Shown here: positions 16,417-25,896 of the stretch, piece after piece | Numbering within the stretch: the stretch's first letter is position 1 | How the letters are laid out: each line of letters starts with the position of its first letter | From: Conexibacter woesei DSM 14684 | GTDB taxonomy: Bacteria; Actinomycetota; Thermoleophilia; Solirubrobacterales; Solirubrobacteraceae | DNA length: 64,000 nucleotides | Direction: 5' to 3' | Assembly (NCBI RefSeq): GCF_000025265.1 | Contig: NC_013739.1 | Location: 620,001-684,000 of the forward strand | Program-made: the position numbers and the translations under genes | The notes under the pieces: generated by a model | Seen by the model: the letters and a program-made list of their open reading frames with translations, nothing else | Databases searched by the model: none | Told to the model about the DNA's origin: nothing

Positions 16417-16430
16417 ACCCAATATTGGGT
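16417..16430. promoter_or_regulatory. 14-bp perfect palindrome ACCCAATATTGGGT
   Basis: A perfect AT-centred palindrome stands alone in the 87-base space between the divergent zinc-ribbon/Crp unit and the large secreted-protein gene. It lies 39 bases from the first start codon and 36 from the second, a position suited to controlling both. It is not a canonical CRP (TGTGA-N6-TCACA) or FNR (TTGAT-N4-ATCAA) site, so the binding protein is unknown; the local Crp-like regulator is one candidate. Confidence 0.55.
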
Positions 16431-16465
16431 AGATCGATGCCCGGTCGCCACGTACCGTCGAGCGC

Positions 16466-19400
16466 ATGAAACGTGCACTCGCGGTGGTCGTCGTCATCCT
16501 CGTCGTGGCGAGCCAGGCGCAGGCGGCCGCGGCCGCGCCCGCTCCCCGGCTCATCGTCGCTCCGGGCGCGGACGCGCTCGTCAAGCACGGCGCGGTTCGG
16601 GTCGTCGTCGCCCGCGACGCCGGCGCGAAGACACGCGTGCGGCTCAACGACCGCGACGTGACCGCGCGCCTGCGTGTCGCGGGCGGGCGGCTCGTCGGCG
16701 AGCTCCGGCGCAGCGACGGCCTGCGTCCCGGGCGCAACCACCTCGTCGCCGTCTCCAGAGCGGGCGGCAGGTCCGAGCGCCGCAGCGTCCGGTCGTTCTT
16801 CATGGTGCGCCGGAGCGCGAGGTTCGCCCGCGTGCGCCTCACCGGCCGCAACCCGGCGACGCTGAAAGTCGATGTCGTCTCCGGCGCGCCCCGCGCGGAG
16901 CTCGCGCGGCGCCAGCGGATCCTGCGGGTCCGGCTCAACGGGCGCTCCATCACCAAGGCGATGGTCGCTCGGACGGGCACGAGCTGGACGGCCTCGCTGT
17001 CGGGGACCCACGGGCTGCGCCACGGCGTCAACCGGCTGAGCGTGCTCGTCGCCGAGCCGCGCGACGGTCGCTACACGTCCGTGCGCCGCCGCTTCACGGT
17101 GCACCGCGACCGGCCGCTGGCGGCGGCGGGCGCCGACCGCACGACGCGGCCGAGCATGCGCGTCCGCATCGGGGGTGCCCATCGTGCCGCGCGCGGCGGC
17201 CGGCTGACGTACCGCTGGACCCTCGTCGGCAAGCCGGCGAGGTCGCGGGCGACGATCGGCAGATCCACGAGCGCGCGCCCCTCGCTGGTGCCCGATCGTC
17301 CCGGTCGCTACGTCGCGCGGGTGCGCGTCACCGAGCGCCCGCGCGGCCGCGCGTCGGCCGCGCAGACGACCCTGGGGACGACCGTCGACGACGCCGTGAT
17401 GCAGGCGATCCCGAAGTCGACGCTGCTCGAGGTGGCGGCCAACGCGTTCCCCGCGGATCCGCGGGGGATCCAGCTCGGCAAGCCCGGCAACGGCGGCACG
17501 TTCTACCCGCACACCGGTCCCGCGGCGACGATCCAATGGCTGGAGCTCGATCGCCGGACGCTCCAGCCGACGGTCGCCGGCAACACGTGGTGCTGCGACG
17601 ACGCCGACCACTCGCTCGACAGCCTGACGGCGAAGCTCCAACAGTCGAGCCTGACCACCCTCGTGATGCTCGCGCTCCCGCCCCAGCGGAGCACCCTGCC
17701 GCCGAGCCAGTACAAGAGATTCAACGACGCGCTGGCCGCGATCGGCGTGAACCCGCTCGACGACGTCGACGACCTCGACAAGCCGGGGCAGCAGATCGTC
17801 GCCGTCGGCTTCCCGACCGCCGGCCTGGGCAGCGGCTGGCTGATGCGCAGCCACAAGGGCAACCCGAGACTCGCCAAGCAGGGCTGGCTGATGCCGGACG
17901 CCGACCTGAGCGCCGGCTACCGCTTCCAGCCGCTGCAGGTGCCGTTCAACACGAGCGCGGCGTCGACGCCCACCTCGAACACGATGACCTTCGGCGGCGA
18001 GTCGGTGACGAGCCCGCCGCTCGGGACGGCGACCGGCTTCCACTTCGTCGAGGTCGATCCGGCGGACCTCAGTGTCGTGAGAAACCTCACGTTCGAGAAC
18101 GACGCCAACGGCCGCGCGCAGCTCGCCAACGCGATCAGCGCGGCGAGCGAGCTCGACAACGTCGGCAACATGAACGGGCGCGGCAACTACGTCGCGCTGC
18201 AGAGCATCGGCGGCTTCGCGCCCGCCAACCCCGGCTGGGACGACAAGGTCAGCCTCAGCCTCACGGCGATCGGCGCCAACCCGCACTACTTCAACTACCG
18301 CTCGCCGAGCTATGCGTTCTTCGGCGGGGCGCACCTCGGGTCCAACGGGGCCGCGCAGTCCAACGCCGGCCTCGTGCTCGACGCGACCACGGGTGCGAAG
18401 CAGCGCGGCACGCTGAGCGGCGAGGCGCGCATGGGCCCCGACGGGTTCTTCCTGCCGCCCACCGGGTCGGCGACGGACGGACCTGTCGACTCGCTGTACG
18501 ACGTCATCTTCAACGCCGAGCCCGCGCCGTGGCCGTACACGTCAGGGCCGGACGCGGGCGCCTACCAGAAGGCGCTGGCGTACATCTCGGGGGAGCTCAC
18601 CGATCCGGGCGTGAATCCCGCGCACGCGAAAGATTTCACCAAGGTCAGCGACACGTTCAGGACCGACATCCGGGGCGCGTACCTCGGCCTGCCCGACTAC
18701 GCGCACTGGGACTCCGCCTCGAGTGTCCTGTCCGGCTCGGTGCACTATCCCGGCGCGCAGGCGGGCGCGTGCAGAGGACCGCCGAGCGGAAGCGACGAGC
18801 CCGGCTTCACGCTCACCCAGTTCTGCAACCTCAAGGCGGCGCTCCTGAGCGAGTTCGCCGACCTCGACGCCACGTTGGACTACAAGGACAAGCTCGTGCA
18901 GGCGTTGCAGGTCGCCTCCAGCGGCGACCAGGCCCGGCTGATCACCACCTTCACCACGATCAAGGAGAAGGTCGATCCCCCGGAGAGCGAGGTCGCCTCG
19001 CCGCTCCTGGGTCTGATGGAGACGCTCACGGAGTTCGCCGACCTGGCCGAGGTGGCGTTCGCTCCGGAGGCGGCTGCCGCCGTGAGTCTCGCCGAGAACG
19101 TCGTGGAGCTGACGAGCGCGGTGTCGAACTCGGCGGACAAGCCGCTCGGCACGGCGCTCGACGACACCGTGCAGCAGCTCGGCGGGGACCTGAACGGAGC
19201 GGTCTACAGCGGCGTCGGCGGCCTGCTCGCCGTCCGCGCCGCCGCGATGTCGGACCGGGGACGGCTGGAGGCATTGGCCGACGCCGCTCGCGCCGCGGGC
19301 GCGATCTCGTCAGGCGAGATCACCGACCAGCTCGTGAACGCGAGCGGGCGCTACTACACCTCGGCGCTGATGGAGTCGCTCAAGTCGGGCAAGTACCACG

Positions 19401-19738
19401 GGTTCCGGATCTTCACCGACGGCAGCGGCCGTGACGGCGGCCCCAAGCCCGACGACTGCCGCTACCGGTTCCGCGGCGCGCCCGACGGCGCCTGGGTGCC
19501 GATCCTCTACCAGCTGGACCTCTGGTCGTCGCTGGTCTTCGGCTGGGACGGGGGCACCTCGACGGACTATCCGCCCGACGAGATCCTCAGACAGATGTTC
19601 GAGTCCCCCAACCTCGGCGCCCCGATCCCCGCGCTCGGCCGCGGCTACGGCATCGACAAGTCGACGTGGTTCTGGCAGCAGGCCGACAACCTCACGACGA
19701 GATTCCGCCAGTACGACAAGTGCAGATTCGGGTCGTGA
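16466..19738 (+). CDS. Large secreted protein of unknown function
   Basis: A 1090-residue exported protein with a signal peptide (residues 1-23, cut after SQAQA). The first 330 residues are beta-rich and Arg-rich with two similar Ig-like segments ('RLNDRDVTARLRVAGGRLVG' and 'RLNGRSITKAMVARTGTSW') and a third, PKD-like one. The remaining 750 residues hold no motif I recognise; they include a 'CCDD' motif, several Gly/Asn-rich loops and a long helical stretch near residues 840-900. It is four bases upstream of dacB, so the two are co-transcribed; a cell-envelope role is plausible but unproven. AGA arginine codons are unusually frequent. Confidence 0.8.
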   Translation: MKRALAVVVVILVVASQAQAAAAAPAPRLIVAPGADALVKHGAVRVVVARDAGAKTRVRLNDRDVTARLRVAGGRLVGELRRSDGLRPGRNHLVAVSRAGGRSERRSVRSFFMVRRSARFARVRLTGRNPATLKVDVVSGAPRAELARRQRILRVRLNGRSITKAMVARTGTSWTASLSGTHGLRHGVNRLSVLVAEPRDGRYTSVRRRFTVHRDRPLAAAGADRTTRPSMRVRIGGAHRAARGGRLTYRWTLVGKPARSRATIGRSTSARPSLVPDRPGRYVARVRVTERPRGRASAAQTTLGTTVDDAVMQAIPKSTLLEVAANAFPADPRGIQLGKPGNGGTFYPHTGPAATIQWLELDRRTLQPTVAGNTWCCDDADHSLDSLTAKLQQSSLTTLVMLALPPQRSTLPPSQYKRFNDALAAIGVNPLDDVDDLDKPGQQIVAVGFPTAGLGSGWLMRSHKGNPRLAKQGWLMPDADLSAGYRFQPLQVPFNTSAASTPTSNTMTFGGESVTSPPLGTATGFHFVEVDPADLSVVRNLTFENDANGRAQLANAISAASELDNVGNMNGRGNYVALQSIGGFAPANPGWDDKVSLSLTAIGANPHYFNYRSPSYAFFGGAHLGSNGAAQSNAGLVLDATTGAKQRGTLSGEARMGPDGFFLPPTGSATDGPVDSLYDVIFNAEPAPWPYTSGPDAGAYQKALAYISGELTDPGVNPAHAKDFTKVSDTFRTDIRGAYLGLPDYAHWDSASSVLSGSVHYPGAQAGACRGPPSGSDEPGFTLTQFCNLKAALLSEFADLDATLDYKDKLVQALQVASSGDQARLITTFTTIKEKVDPPESEVASPLLGLMETLTEFADLAEVAFAPEAAAAVSLAENVVELTSAVSNSADKPLGTALDDTVQQLGGDLNGAVYSGVGGLLAVRAAAMSDRGRLEALADAARAAGAISSGEITDQLVNASGRYYTSALMESLKSGKYHGFRIFTDGSGRDGGPKPDDCRYRFRGAPDGAWVPILYQLDLWSSLVFGWDGGTSTDYPPDEILRQMFESPNLGAPIPALGRGYGIDKSTWFWQQADNLTTRFRQYDKCRFGS

Positions 19739-19742
19739 CGCG

Positions 19743-21350
19743 ATGCCGCGGCTGAGTGACAACCGAGTTCTCGCCGTCGCGCTCTCCGTGAGCGCTCTGG
19801 GCGCCGCAGGACTGCTCGCGGGCTCGGCAACGGCCGCGCGGCCGTCGGCGAGCGGCAAGGCGACCGGCGCCGACAAGGTCGCCAAGATCATCGCCCGGAT
19901 CGAAGCCAAGCCGCGGTATCGGCATGCCGACTGGGGCTTCCAGATCCTCGACCAGAGAACGGGCGACGTGCTCGGCGCACAGAACGCGCAGAAGATGTTC
20001 GACCCCGGCTCGACGATGAAGCTCTACTCGGTGTCGACGGCGCTGAGCAGATACGGGACGAACTACCGCTTCCGGACCCCGGTCTACCGCCAGGGCACCG
20101 TCTCCGGCGGCACGCTCGGCGGGAGCCTGGTGCTGGTCGGCTCCGGCGACCTGACGTTGGGACTGCGCGCGGAACCGGGCGGCCGGCTCGCCTACGCGAA
20201 CCTCCCCGCCGTCGACCACAGCTACGCCGACCAGCTGCCCGGCGCGGTCCTCCCCAAGGGAGACCCGATGGCCGGGCTCGACGAGCTCGCGCGCGACGTG
20301 CGCGCTTCAGGCATCACGCGGGTGAGCGGCGACGTGGTCGTCGACGACCGGCTCTTCGCGCCGTACGACGGCTTCCCCGACGGGCTGATCTCCCCGATCT
20401 GGGTCAACGAGAACCTGGTCGACCTGCTCGTGAAGCCGGGCGCCGTCGGGCAACCCGCGTCGATCGACCAGCGTCCGCTGACCGCCTCGTACACGGTCGA
20501 CAACCGCGTCGTCACCGTGAGAGCGGGCAAGCCGACGACGCTGAACGTCAGCGAGCCGACGCCGGGCACGATCGAGGTGACGGGCCAGATCGCAGCCGGC
20601 AGCGGCCCGACGCTGAAGGTGTGGGAGGTCGACGATCCCGCCGCGTTCGCCCGCACCGCATTCATCGCGGCGCTCCAACGCGCCGGCGTCACGGTGACGG
20701 CGACCGCGACCGGCCCGAACCCCGCGACGCTGCTGCCGCCGAAGGGCAGCTATCAAGCCGCGGACAGGGTCGGTGAGCACGTCTCCTCGACGCTCTCCCA
20801 GTACGCGAAGCTGATCTTGAAGGTCAGCCACAACCGTGGCGCCGACCTGATGACCTGCCTCGCCGCGGTCAGACGCGGAAGCACCGACTGCGAGGACGGG
20901 TTGACGAGCGAGGTGCAGACCGCGAGCGGTCTCGGCGTGCCGTACGCGGGCGTGATCCCGATGGACGGCGCCGGCTCCGACGATCAGGGCCGCACGACGC
21001 CGGCCGCCCTCGCGACGCTGCTGCGGCACGTGGTCAGAGCCCCGTACGGCAGAGCCTTCGTCGACGCCCTCCCGATCCTCGGCCGCGACGGCACGCTCGC
21101 GAACGTCGAGTCGAGATCGCCCGCCGCCGGCCGCTCCCAGATGAAGACCGGCAACCGCGTCGTGAGCAACGCGGCCGGCCAGATCATCGTGCTCGGCAAC
21201 AGCCTCGCCGGCTACGCCGAGACCAAGAGCGGCCGCAGAGTCGTCTTCATGATCGCCGTCGGCAACGTCCCGACGCGCACCGCCGCAGGCTTCTTCAGAG
21301 TCGTCGACGACCAGGCGGCGATGGTCGTCGCGATCCAGCAGAACCTGTAG
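19743..21350 (+). CDS. dacB: D-alanyl-D-alanine carboxypeptidase/endopeptidase, PBP4 (S13) type
   Basis: A 535-residue exported enzyme that trims or cleaves peptidoglycan peptides. The three penicillin-binding motifs are present: SxxK as S90-T-M-K93 (DPGSTMKLYS), SxN as S362-H-N364 (KVSHNRGAD) and KTG at K468-T-G470. A long insertion between the first two motifs is typical of class C low-molecular-weight PBPs (MEROPS S13). Residues 1-32 form a signal peptide. It follows the large secreted-protein gene by four bases. Confidence 0.93.
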   Translation: MPRLSDNRVLAVALSVSALGAAGLLAGSATAARPSASGKATGADKVAKIIARIEAKPRYRHADWGFQILDQRTGDVLGAQNAQKMFDPGSTMKLYSVSTALSRYGTNYRFRTPVYRQGTVSGGTLGGSLVLVGSGDLTLGLRAEPGGRLAYANLPAVDHSYADQLPGAVLPKGDPMAGLDELARDVRASGITRVSGDVVVDDRLFAPYDGFPDGLISPIWVNENLVDLLVKPGAVGQPASIDQRPLTASYTVDNRVVTVRAGKPTTLNVSEPTPGTIEVTGQIAAGSGPTLKVWEVDDPAAFARTAFIAALQRAGVTVTATATGPNPATLLPPKGSYQAADRVGEHVSSTLSQYAKLILKVSHNRGADLMTCLAAVRRGSTDCEDGLTSEVQTASGLGVPYAGVIPMDGAGSDDQGRTTPAALATLLRHVVRAPYGRAFVDALPILGRDGTLANVESRSPAAGRSQMKTGNRVVSNAAGQIIVLGNSLAGYAETKSGRRVVFMIAVGNVPTRTAAGFFRVVDDQAAMVVAIQQNL

Positions 21351-21486
21351 AGCGCCCGCGCTCGCCGCTGCGAGCGATCGGCGGCTCCCGCGCCCGGGAT
21401 CGGACCGGTAGTAGGCGAGTCGACTACGCGTCGTCTTGTGACTCGATCTCCATGATCTCGATCTCGCATCGAGCGGGTCCGATTGG

Positions 21487-23829
21487 ATGAAAAGCGTGAG
21501 ATCGGCCGCAGTCACGGCATCTGCTGTACCGGTTGCTCATAGGATCGGCGGTGTGACGGCCGTCGTGGATGTTCCTTTCGGCCTCCAGGAGGCCAAGTTC
21601 GTCGTGCCGGCGACCCGGCCCGGCACCGTCGGCAAGGCCGAGATCGTCGGGCGCCTCCGCAGTTCGGGTGCGCCGCTGGCGACGGTGCTCGCTCCAGCCG
21701 GCTACGGGAAGACGACGCTCCTGGCGCGCTGGGCGCAGGCCGATCCGCGTCCGTTTGCGTGGGTCGCGCTCGACGCGCGAGACGACGATGCGGTGATGTT
21801 CCTGCGCTCGGTCGCGATGGCGTTGCACCGGATTCTGCCGCTGTCGCGGCAGGTGCTCGACGCGCTGTCGGGTCCGGGCGGACCGACGTTGACCAGTCGT
21901 GTTCCGCGGGTCGGGAGTGCGCTGGCGACGGTCGAGCGTCCGCTGGTGCTGGTGTTGGACGACCTGCATGAGGTCGCGAGCACCTCCTGTCTGGACGTGC
22001 TCGCGGCGCTGCTGGACTACGTGCCGGAGGGGTCGCAGATCGCGGTCGCGAGCCGGGAGGCGCCGGCGCTTCCGCTCGGCCGCTGGCGGGCTCAGGGGCG
22101 TCTCGACGAGATCGGCGTGAACGATCTGCGGCTGAGCCAGGAGGAGGCCCGGCTGCTGCTGGCGGCCGCCGGCGTCGAGCTCGACGCCGGCGCGAGCGCC
22201 GCGCTCGTCGAGCGGACCGAGGGCTGGCCCGCCGGTCTGTACCTGGCAGCGCTCTCGCTGCGCGCGGGGGCGCCGGCCTCGGCCGGCGCCGCGGGCTTTG
22301 CCGGCGACGACCGCTTCGTCTCCGACTACTTCCGTCAGGAGCTGCTGTCGCGGCTGCCGGCTGCGGAGGCGCGCTTCCTGCAGCGCAGCGCGGTGCTCGA
22401 ACGCATGTGCGGCAGTCTGTGCGACTCGGTGCTGGAGACGGCGCGGTCGGCGCGCATGCTGGAGGGCCTGGAGGGCACGAACTGCTTCGTGGTGCCGCTG
22501 GATCGGCGGGGCGAGTGGTATCGCTACCACCACCTGTTCGGCGAGCTGCTGCGCGACGAGCTGGAGCGCAGCGAGCCGCCCGCGGTGGTGCGGACGCTCA
22601 ACGGCCGCGCGATGGCCTGGTGCATCGCGCACGGCGAGCAGGAGGCGGCGGTCCGCTACGGCCAGGCTGCGGGCGAGACCGACGCCGTCGCCGTCCTGGT
22701 CGACGCGCTCGGTCTGCCGCTCTACTACGACGGTCGCATGGAGACGCTGGAGGAGTGGATCGGCTGGTTCGGCGAGGAGGAGCTGACGCGGTACCCCGCG
22801 CTCGCGGTCTACGGCGCATGGCTGCGGATGCTCACCGGCCGGCACGCGGAGGCGGAGCGGTGGCTGGCGATGGCCGAGAGGGCGACGTCGACGATCCCGC
22901 TCTCGGACGGCAGCGCCTCGATCGAGCCGTGGGTCGCGAACCTGCGGGCGTGCATGATGCGCGACGGCGTCGAGCAGGCGCTCGTGGACGGCGATCTCGC
23001 GCTGCAGCGGTTGCCGCCTGAGAGTGCGTGGCGGCCGGCCGCGCTCGTCGTGCGCGGCGCCGTGCACGCGCTGTCGGGCGCGGAGGGCCGCGCGACGGAC
23101 GACTTCTCGGCGGCGGTGAAGACGGGGCTCGCGTTCGGGTCGGCAGACGTGGTCTTCGTCGCGGAGGCGGAGCTGGCGCTGCTGGCGCTCAAGCGCGGAG
23201 CCTGGACCGAGGCCGGGGAGCGTGCGCGGGCGGCGGTGGCGCTGGTCGAGGACACAGGCTTGGGCGATTACTCGACGAGTGCGATCGCTCACGTCGTCGC
23301 GGCGCGCGTCGCGCTCCACGAGGGGCGCCGAGAGGACGGGCGTGCGGCGCTCGCCCGTGCGCATCGGTTGCGGCCGCTGCTCGACGAGGGCATTCCGTGG
23401 TTGACGGTCCAGGTCGGGCTGGAGCTGACGCGCGCCCACCTCGCGCTCGCCGATCCCGGCGCCGCGCGCACGGTCTTCGAGGAGAGCGAGCGGATCCTCG
23501 CGCTGCGTCCTCAGCTGGCCCTGCTGGTGGACGAGATGCGGGAGCTGCGCGGCCACGTCGCCGCGACGGCCGGGCCGGCCGGCAGCTGGGCGATGAGCCT
23601 GACGGGAGCCGAGATCCGGTTGCTGCCGTACCTCGCGACCCATCTGACGTTCCCGGAGATCGCAGGCCGGTTGTTCATCTCGCGCAATACGGCGAAGACC
23701 GAGGCGATCTCGATCTATCGCAAGCTGGGCGCGTCGTCGCGCAGCGAAGCGGTCGAGCGCGCTGTCGAGGTCGGGCTGCTGGAGCGCTCGATCTATCCGC
23801 CGGCGGCGAGTTTCACCCTGGATGGATGA
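21487..23829 (+). CDS. MalT-like LuxR-family ATPase regulator
   Basis: A 780-residue STAND regulator. Walker A 'APAGYGKTTL' is at 69-78 and Walker B-like 'PLVLVLDDLHEVAS' at about 152-165. A winged-helix and TPR-like helical region spans about 290-690, and a LuxR helix-turn-helix closes the protein ('LTFPEIAGRLFISRNTAKTE'). Such proteins sense a small inducer through the TPR region. The start is uncertain: ATG 21487 lacks a Shine-Dalgarno sequence, and GTG 21553 (GTG ACG GCC GTC) is an alternative shortly before the conserved 'FVVPATRPGTV'. No obvious target is nearby except the small CMD-family gene downstream. Confidence 0.9.
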   Translation: MKSVRSAAVTASAVPVAHRIGGVTAVVDVPFGLQEAKFVVPATRPGTVGKAEIVGRLRSSGAPLATVLAPAGYGKTTLLARWAQADPRPFAWVALDARDDDAVMFLRSVAMALHRILPLSRQVLDALSGPGGPTLTSRVPRVGSALATVERPLVLVLDDLHEVASTSCLDVLAALLDYVPEGSQIAVASREAPALPLGRWRAQGRLDEIGVNDLRLSQEEARLLLAAAGVELDAGASAALVERTEGWPAGLYLAALSLRAGAPASAGAAGFAGDDRFVSDYFRQELLSRLPAAEARFLQRSAVLERMCGSLCDSVLETARSARMLEGLEGTNCFVVPLDRRGEWYRYHHLFGELLRDELERSEPPAVVRTLNGRAMAWCIAHGEQEAAVRYGQAAGETDAVAVLVDALGLPLYYDGRMETLEEWIGWFGEEELTRYPALAVYGAWLRMLTGRHAEAERWLAMAERATSTIPLSDGSASIEPWVANLRACMMRDGVEQALVDGDLALQRLPPESAWRPAALVVRGAVHALSGAEGRATDDFSAAVKTGLAFGSADVVFVAEAELALLALKRGAWTEAGERARAAVALVEDTGLGDYSTSAIAHVVAARVALHEGRREDGRAALARAHRLRPLLDEGIPWLTVQVGLELTRAHLALADPGAARTVFEESERILALRPQLALLVDEMRELRGHVAATAGPAGSWAMSLTGAEIRLLPYLATHLTFPEIAGRLFISRNTAKTEAISIYRKLGASSRSEAVERAVEVGLLERSIYPPAASFTLDG

Positions 23830-23871
23830 CGCGCTGATCGTGCACATCGGCTCTGATGTGCGTCAGAGGCA

Positions 23872-24216
23872 ATGGGCGACTACAGACAGCATCTGCGTCG
23901 GCTTGCTGTGCATGACGATGCGCTGGTCAAGGCGATCGCTGCCGACGGCAGCGCATTCGCGACGTCCGTGATCGACGAGCGGACCGCTGCGCTCGCGCGG
24001 GTCGCGGCGACCGTCGCGGTCGACGCGGCGACGGCCTCCTTCCAGCACGCGGTCGCGGTCGCGCTCGCGGCGGGGGCTACGAGCGAGGAGGTCGTGGCGA
24101 TCCTCGAAGCGGTGGCGCCCGTGACCGGTGCCTCCCGCGTGGTTCAGTGTGCGCCGAAGGTCGCGCTCGCGCTCGGCTACGACGTCGACGCGGCGCTGGA
24201 GCGGCGCGACGCGTGA
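23872..24216 (+). CDS. Carboxymuconolactone decarboxylase-like small helical protein
   Basis: A 114-residue all-helical protein resembling the CMD/AhpD superfamily ('ERTAALARVAATVAVDAATA', 'HAVAVALAAGATSEEVVAIL'). The CxxC redox pair of AhpD is absent, so a thiol peroxidase-like role is unlikely; related proteins act as decarboxylases or have no known activity. AGAGG lies six bases before the ATG. It follows the MalT-like regulator by 42 bases, and its last 40 bases overlap the convergent antiporter gene. Confidence 0.75.
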   Translation: MGDYRQHLRRLAVHDDALVKAIAADGSAFATSVIDERTAALARVAATVAVDAATASFQHAVAVALAAGATSEEVVAILEAVAPVTGASRVVQCAPKVALALGYDVDAALERRDA

Positions 24217-25484
24217 GCGGCGGAGGGTCCGCGGGTCCGGATCTCGTCGGTCGGGGCGCTCTCCAGCGGCGGTGCCTGGTCGGGCGGGTGGCGGTGGTAC
24301 CAGCGGGCGTAGCGATCGGCGAGCGGCGCCGCGGTGAGCCCGTGCGCAAGGACGGAGAGGCCGACGGTCAGGTAGACGGCGAGGACGATCAGGTGCTCGT
24401 GGGGCAGGTCGGACTCCTCGACCACGATCACCGCGAAGACGATCGACGCGAGGCCGCGGGGGCCGAACCAGCCGAGGAAGCCGAGCGTCGGCAGCCGCGC
24501 GCGTGAGCCCGCCATCGCGATCGCGACCGGCAGCATCCGCACGAGCGTGAGGCTGAGCACGGCGTAGAGCACGAGCTGCCAGCTCAGCTCGCCGAGCGAG
24601 GGCCCGAGCAGTATCGCGCCGAACAGCACGAAGGTGACGCCGTTGAGCACGTCGCCGACCTGCTCGCCGAGATCGTTGACTTGGCCGGGATCGTGTCTGA
24701 GCGCGAGCCGGAAGGTCATGCCGGCCACGAACGCGGCGATGAAGCCGGAGCCGTCGAGCGCGCTCGCGGTCCCGTACGCCAGCGCCGCGCCGGCCGCCGG
24801 GATCACCTGCATCCATTGGTCGGCGATCAGCTGCCGGCGGCCGGCGTGGATGAGGATCGCGGCGACGACGAGGCCGCCGACCACTCCGCCGAGCACCCCG
24901 TAGCCGATCTCCTCGAGCAGGAGCGTCGCGGCGCCGCGGCCCTCGGCGATCTCGGAGTGGACGTCAGCGACCGCCACGGCGGCGAACAGCAGCGGGACGC
25001 AGATGCCGTCGTTGAGCCCGCTCTCGACGTTGAGCCCTTGGCGAATCCTCGCCGGGATCCGCGGCTCGGTCACGACCGCCTGCCCCAGTGCGGCGTCGGT
25101 CGGCGCCAGCACGATCGCCAGGATGACGGCCTCCTCGATCGTCAACCGGTCGAGCAGGACGGCGGCGGCGACGGCGCCGAGCGCGATCGTCAACGGCAGC
25201 CCGATCCCGAGCAACCGCAGCGGCACGCCGACCTCGCGGCGCAGCATCCGGAGGTCGATCCGCGAGGCGTCGCAGAACAGCACCAGCGCAAGCGTCGCCT
25301 CTGCCAGCGTCCGCACCGACCCGCTCGAGCTCTCGACGTCGATCCCGTCGAGCACCTTCGGACCGACCAGCAACCCGACCGCGACGAAGACCATCGCCGG
25401 CGTGACCGGCGTCCCCGACAACCGCCGCGAGACCGCCGCGACGCCGAGCAGCGCGAGCGCGACGATGGCGAGCGCCCAATCCAC
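24177..25484 (-). CDS. Cation:proton antiporter, CPA1 (NhaP-like) family
   Basis: A 435-residue membrane protein with about twelve hydrophobic helices. Family motifs are 'ILAIVLAPTDAALGQAVV', 'GLNVESGLNDGICVPLL' (the Asn-Asp ion-binding pair) and 'LGFLGWFGPRGLASIVFAVI'. CPA1 antiporters exchange Na+ or K+ for H+ across the cytoplasmic membrane. The C-terminal 45 residues are hydrophilic. It ends a three-gene run with a K+ channel and a DUF1269 protein, suggesting an ion- or osmotic-stress module. Confidence 0.92.
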   Translation of the reverse strand: MDWALAIVALALLGVAAVSRRLSGTPVTPAMVFVAVGLLVGPKVLDGIDVESSSGSVRTLAEATLALVLFCDASRIDLRMLRREVGVPLRLLGIGLPLTIALGAVAAAVLLDRLTIEEAVILAIVLAPTDAALGQAVVTEPRIPARIRQGLNVESGLNDGICVPLLFAAVAVADVHSEIAEGRGAATLLLEEIGYGVLGGVVGGLVVAAILIHAGRRQLIADQWMQVIPAAGAALAYGTASALDGSGFIAAFVAGMTFRLALRHDPGQVNDLGEQVGDVLNGVTFVLFGAILLGPSLGELSWQLVLYAVLSLTLVRMLPVAIAMAGSRARLPTLGFLGWFGPRGLASIVFAVIVVEESDLPHEHLIVLAVYLTVGLSVLAHGLTAAPLADRYARWYHRHPPDQAPPLESAPTDEIRTRGPSAAHASRRSSAASTS

Positions 25485-25488
25485 GCGG

Positions 25489-25896
25489 TCAGCCCGGCTG
25501 GTCCGGTGCCTCGCCCTCGCTGAGCTCGGCGCGGCGTCGACGGCTGCGAAGGCGCTCGCCCGCTGGACGACTCTCAGCTCTCTGGCGCAGGTACTGCTGC
25601 GCGACCGACGAGAGCAGGGCGACGAGGATGCCGAGCCCGGTGAGGATGTAGACGATCGTGAAGAGCTGGGTCCCGGCGGTCGTCGGCGTGAAGTCGCCGA
25701 AGCCGACGGTCGTCAGCGTCACGACCGAGAAGTAGAGCGCCTCCACGATCGTCCAGTCCTCGAAGCGCCAGTAGAAGAGCGTCCCCGTCAGCACCAGGGC
25801 GCCCGCGACGACCGGCAGCGCCTTGGTCTCCGGATCGCGCCAGACCGCGGCGAGCGCACGAGCCAGTCGCCGAGCTGCGAGGACCAGAGGGATCAC
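25489..25896 (-). CDS. Two-helix potassium channel
   Basis: A 135-residue protein with two membrane helices around a pore loop, 'SVVTLTTVGFGDFTPTTAG', containing the K+ selectivity filter TVGFGD. A short Arg/Glu-rich tail is cytoplasmic and has no RCK/TrkA-N domain, so any gating partner is encoded elsewhere. The GTG at 25896 overlaps the stop of the DUF1269 gene (GTGA), and the antiporter begins only four bases after its stop. Ion flux through this channel may be coordinated with the antiporter. Confidence 0.92.
   Translation of the reverse strand: MIPLVLAARRLARALAAVWRDPETKALPVVAGALVLTGTLFYWRFEDWTIVEALYFSVVTLTTVGFGDFTPTTAGTQLFTIVYILTGLGILVALLSSVAQQYLRQRAESRPAGERLRSRRRRAELSEGEAPDQPG

Noticed and set aside
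21424-23847. Long minus-strand frame opposite the MalT-like regulator
   Set aside because: Composition is Arg/Gln/His-rich shadow type; the plus strand has Walker A, Walker B and LuxR motifs.
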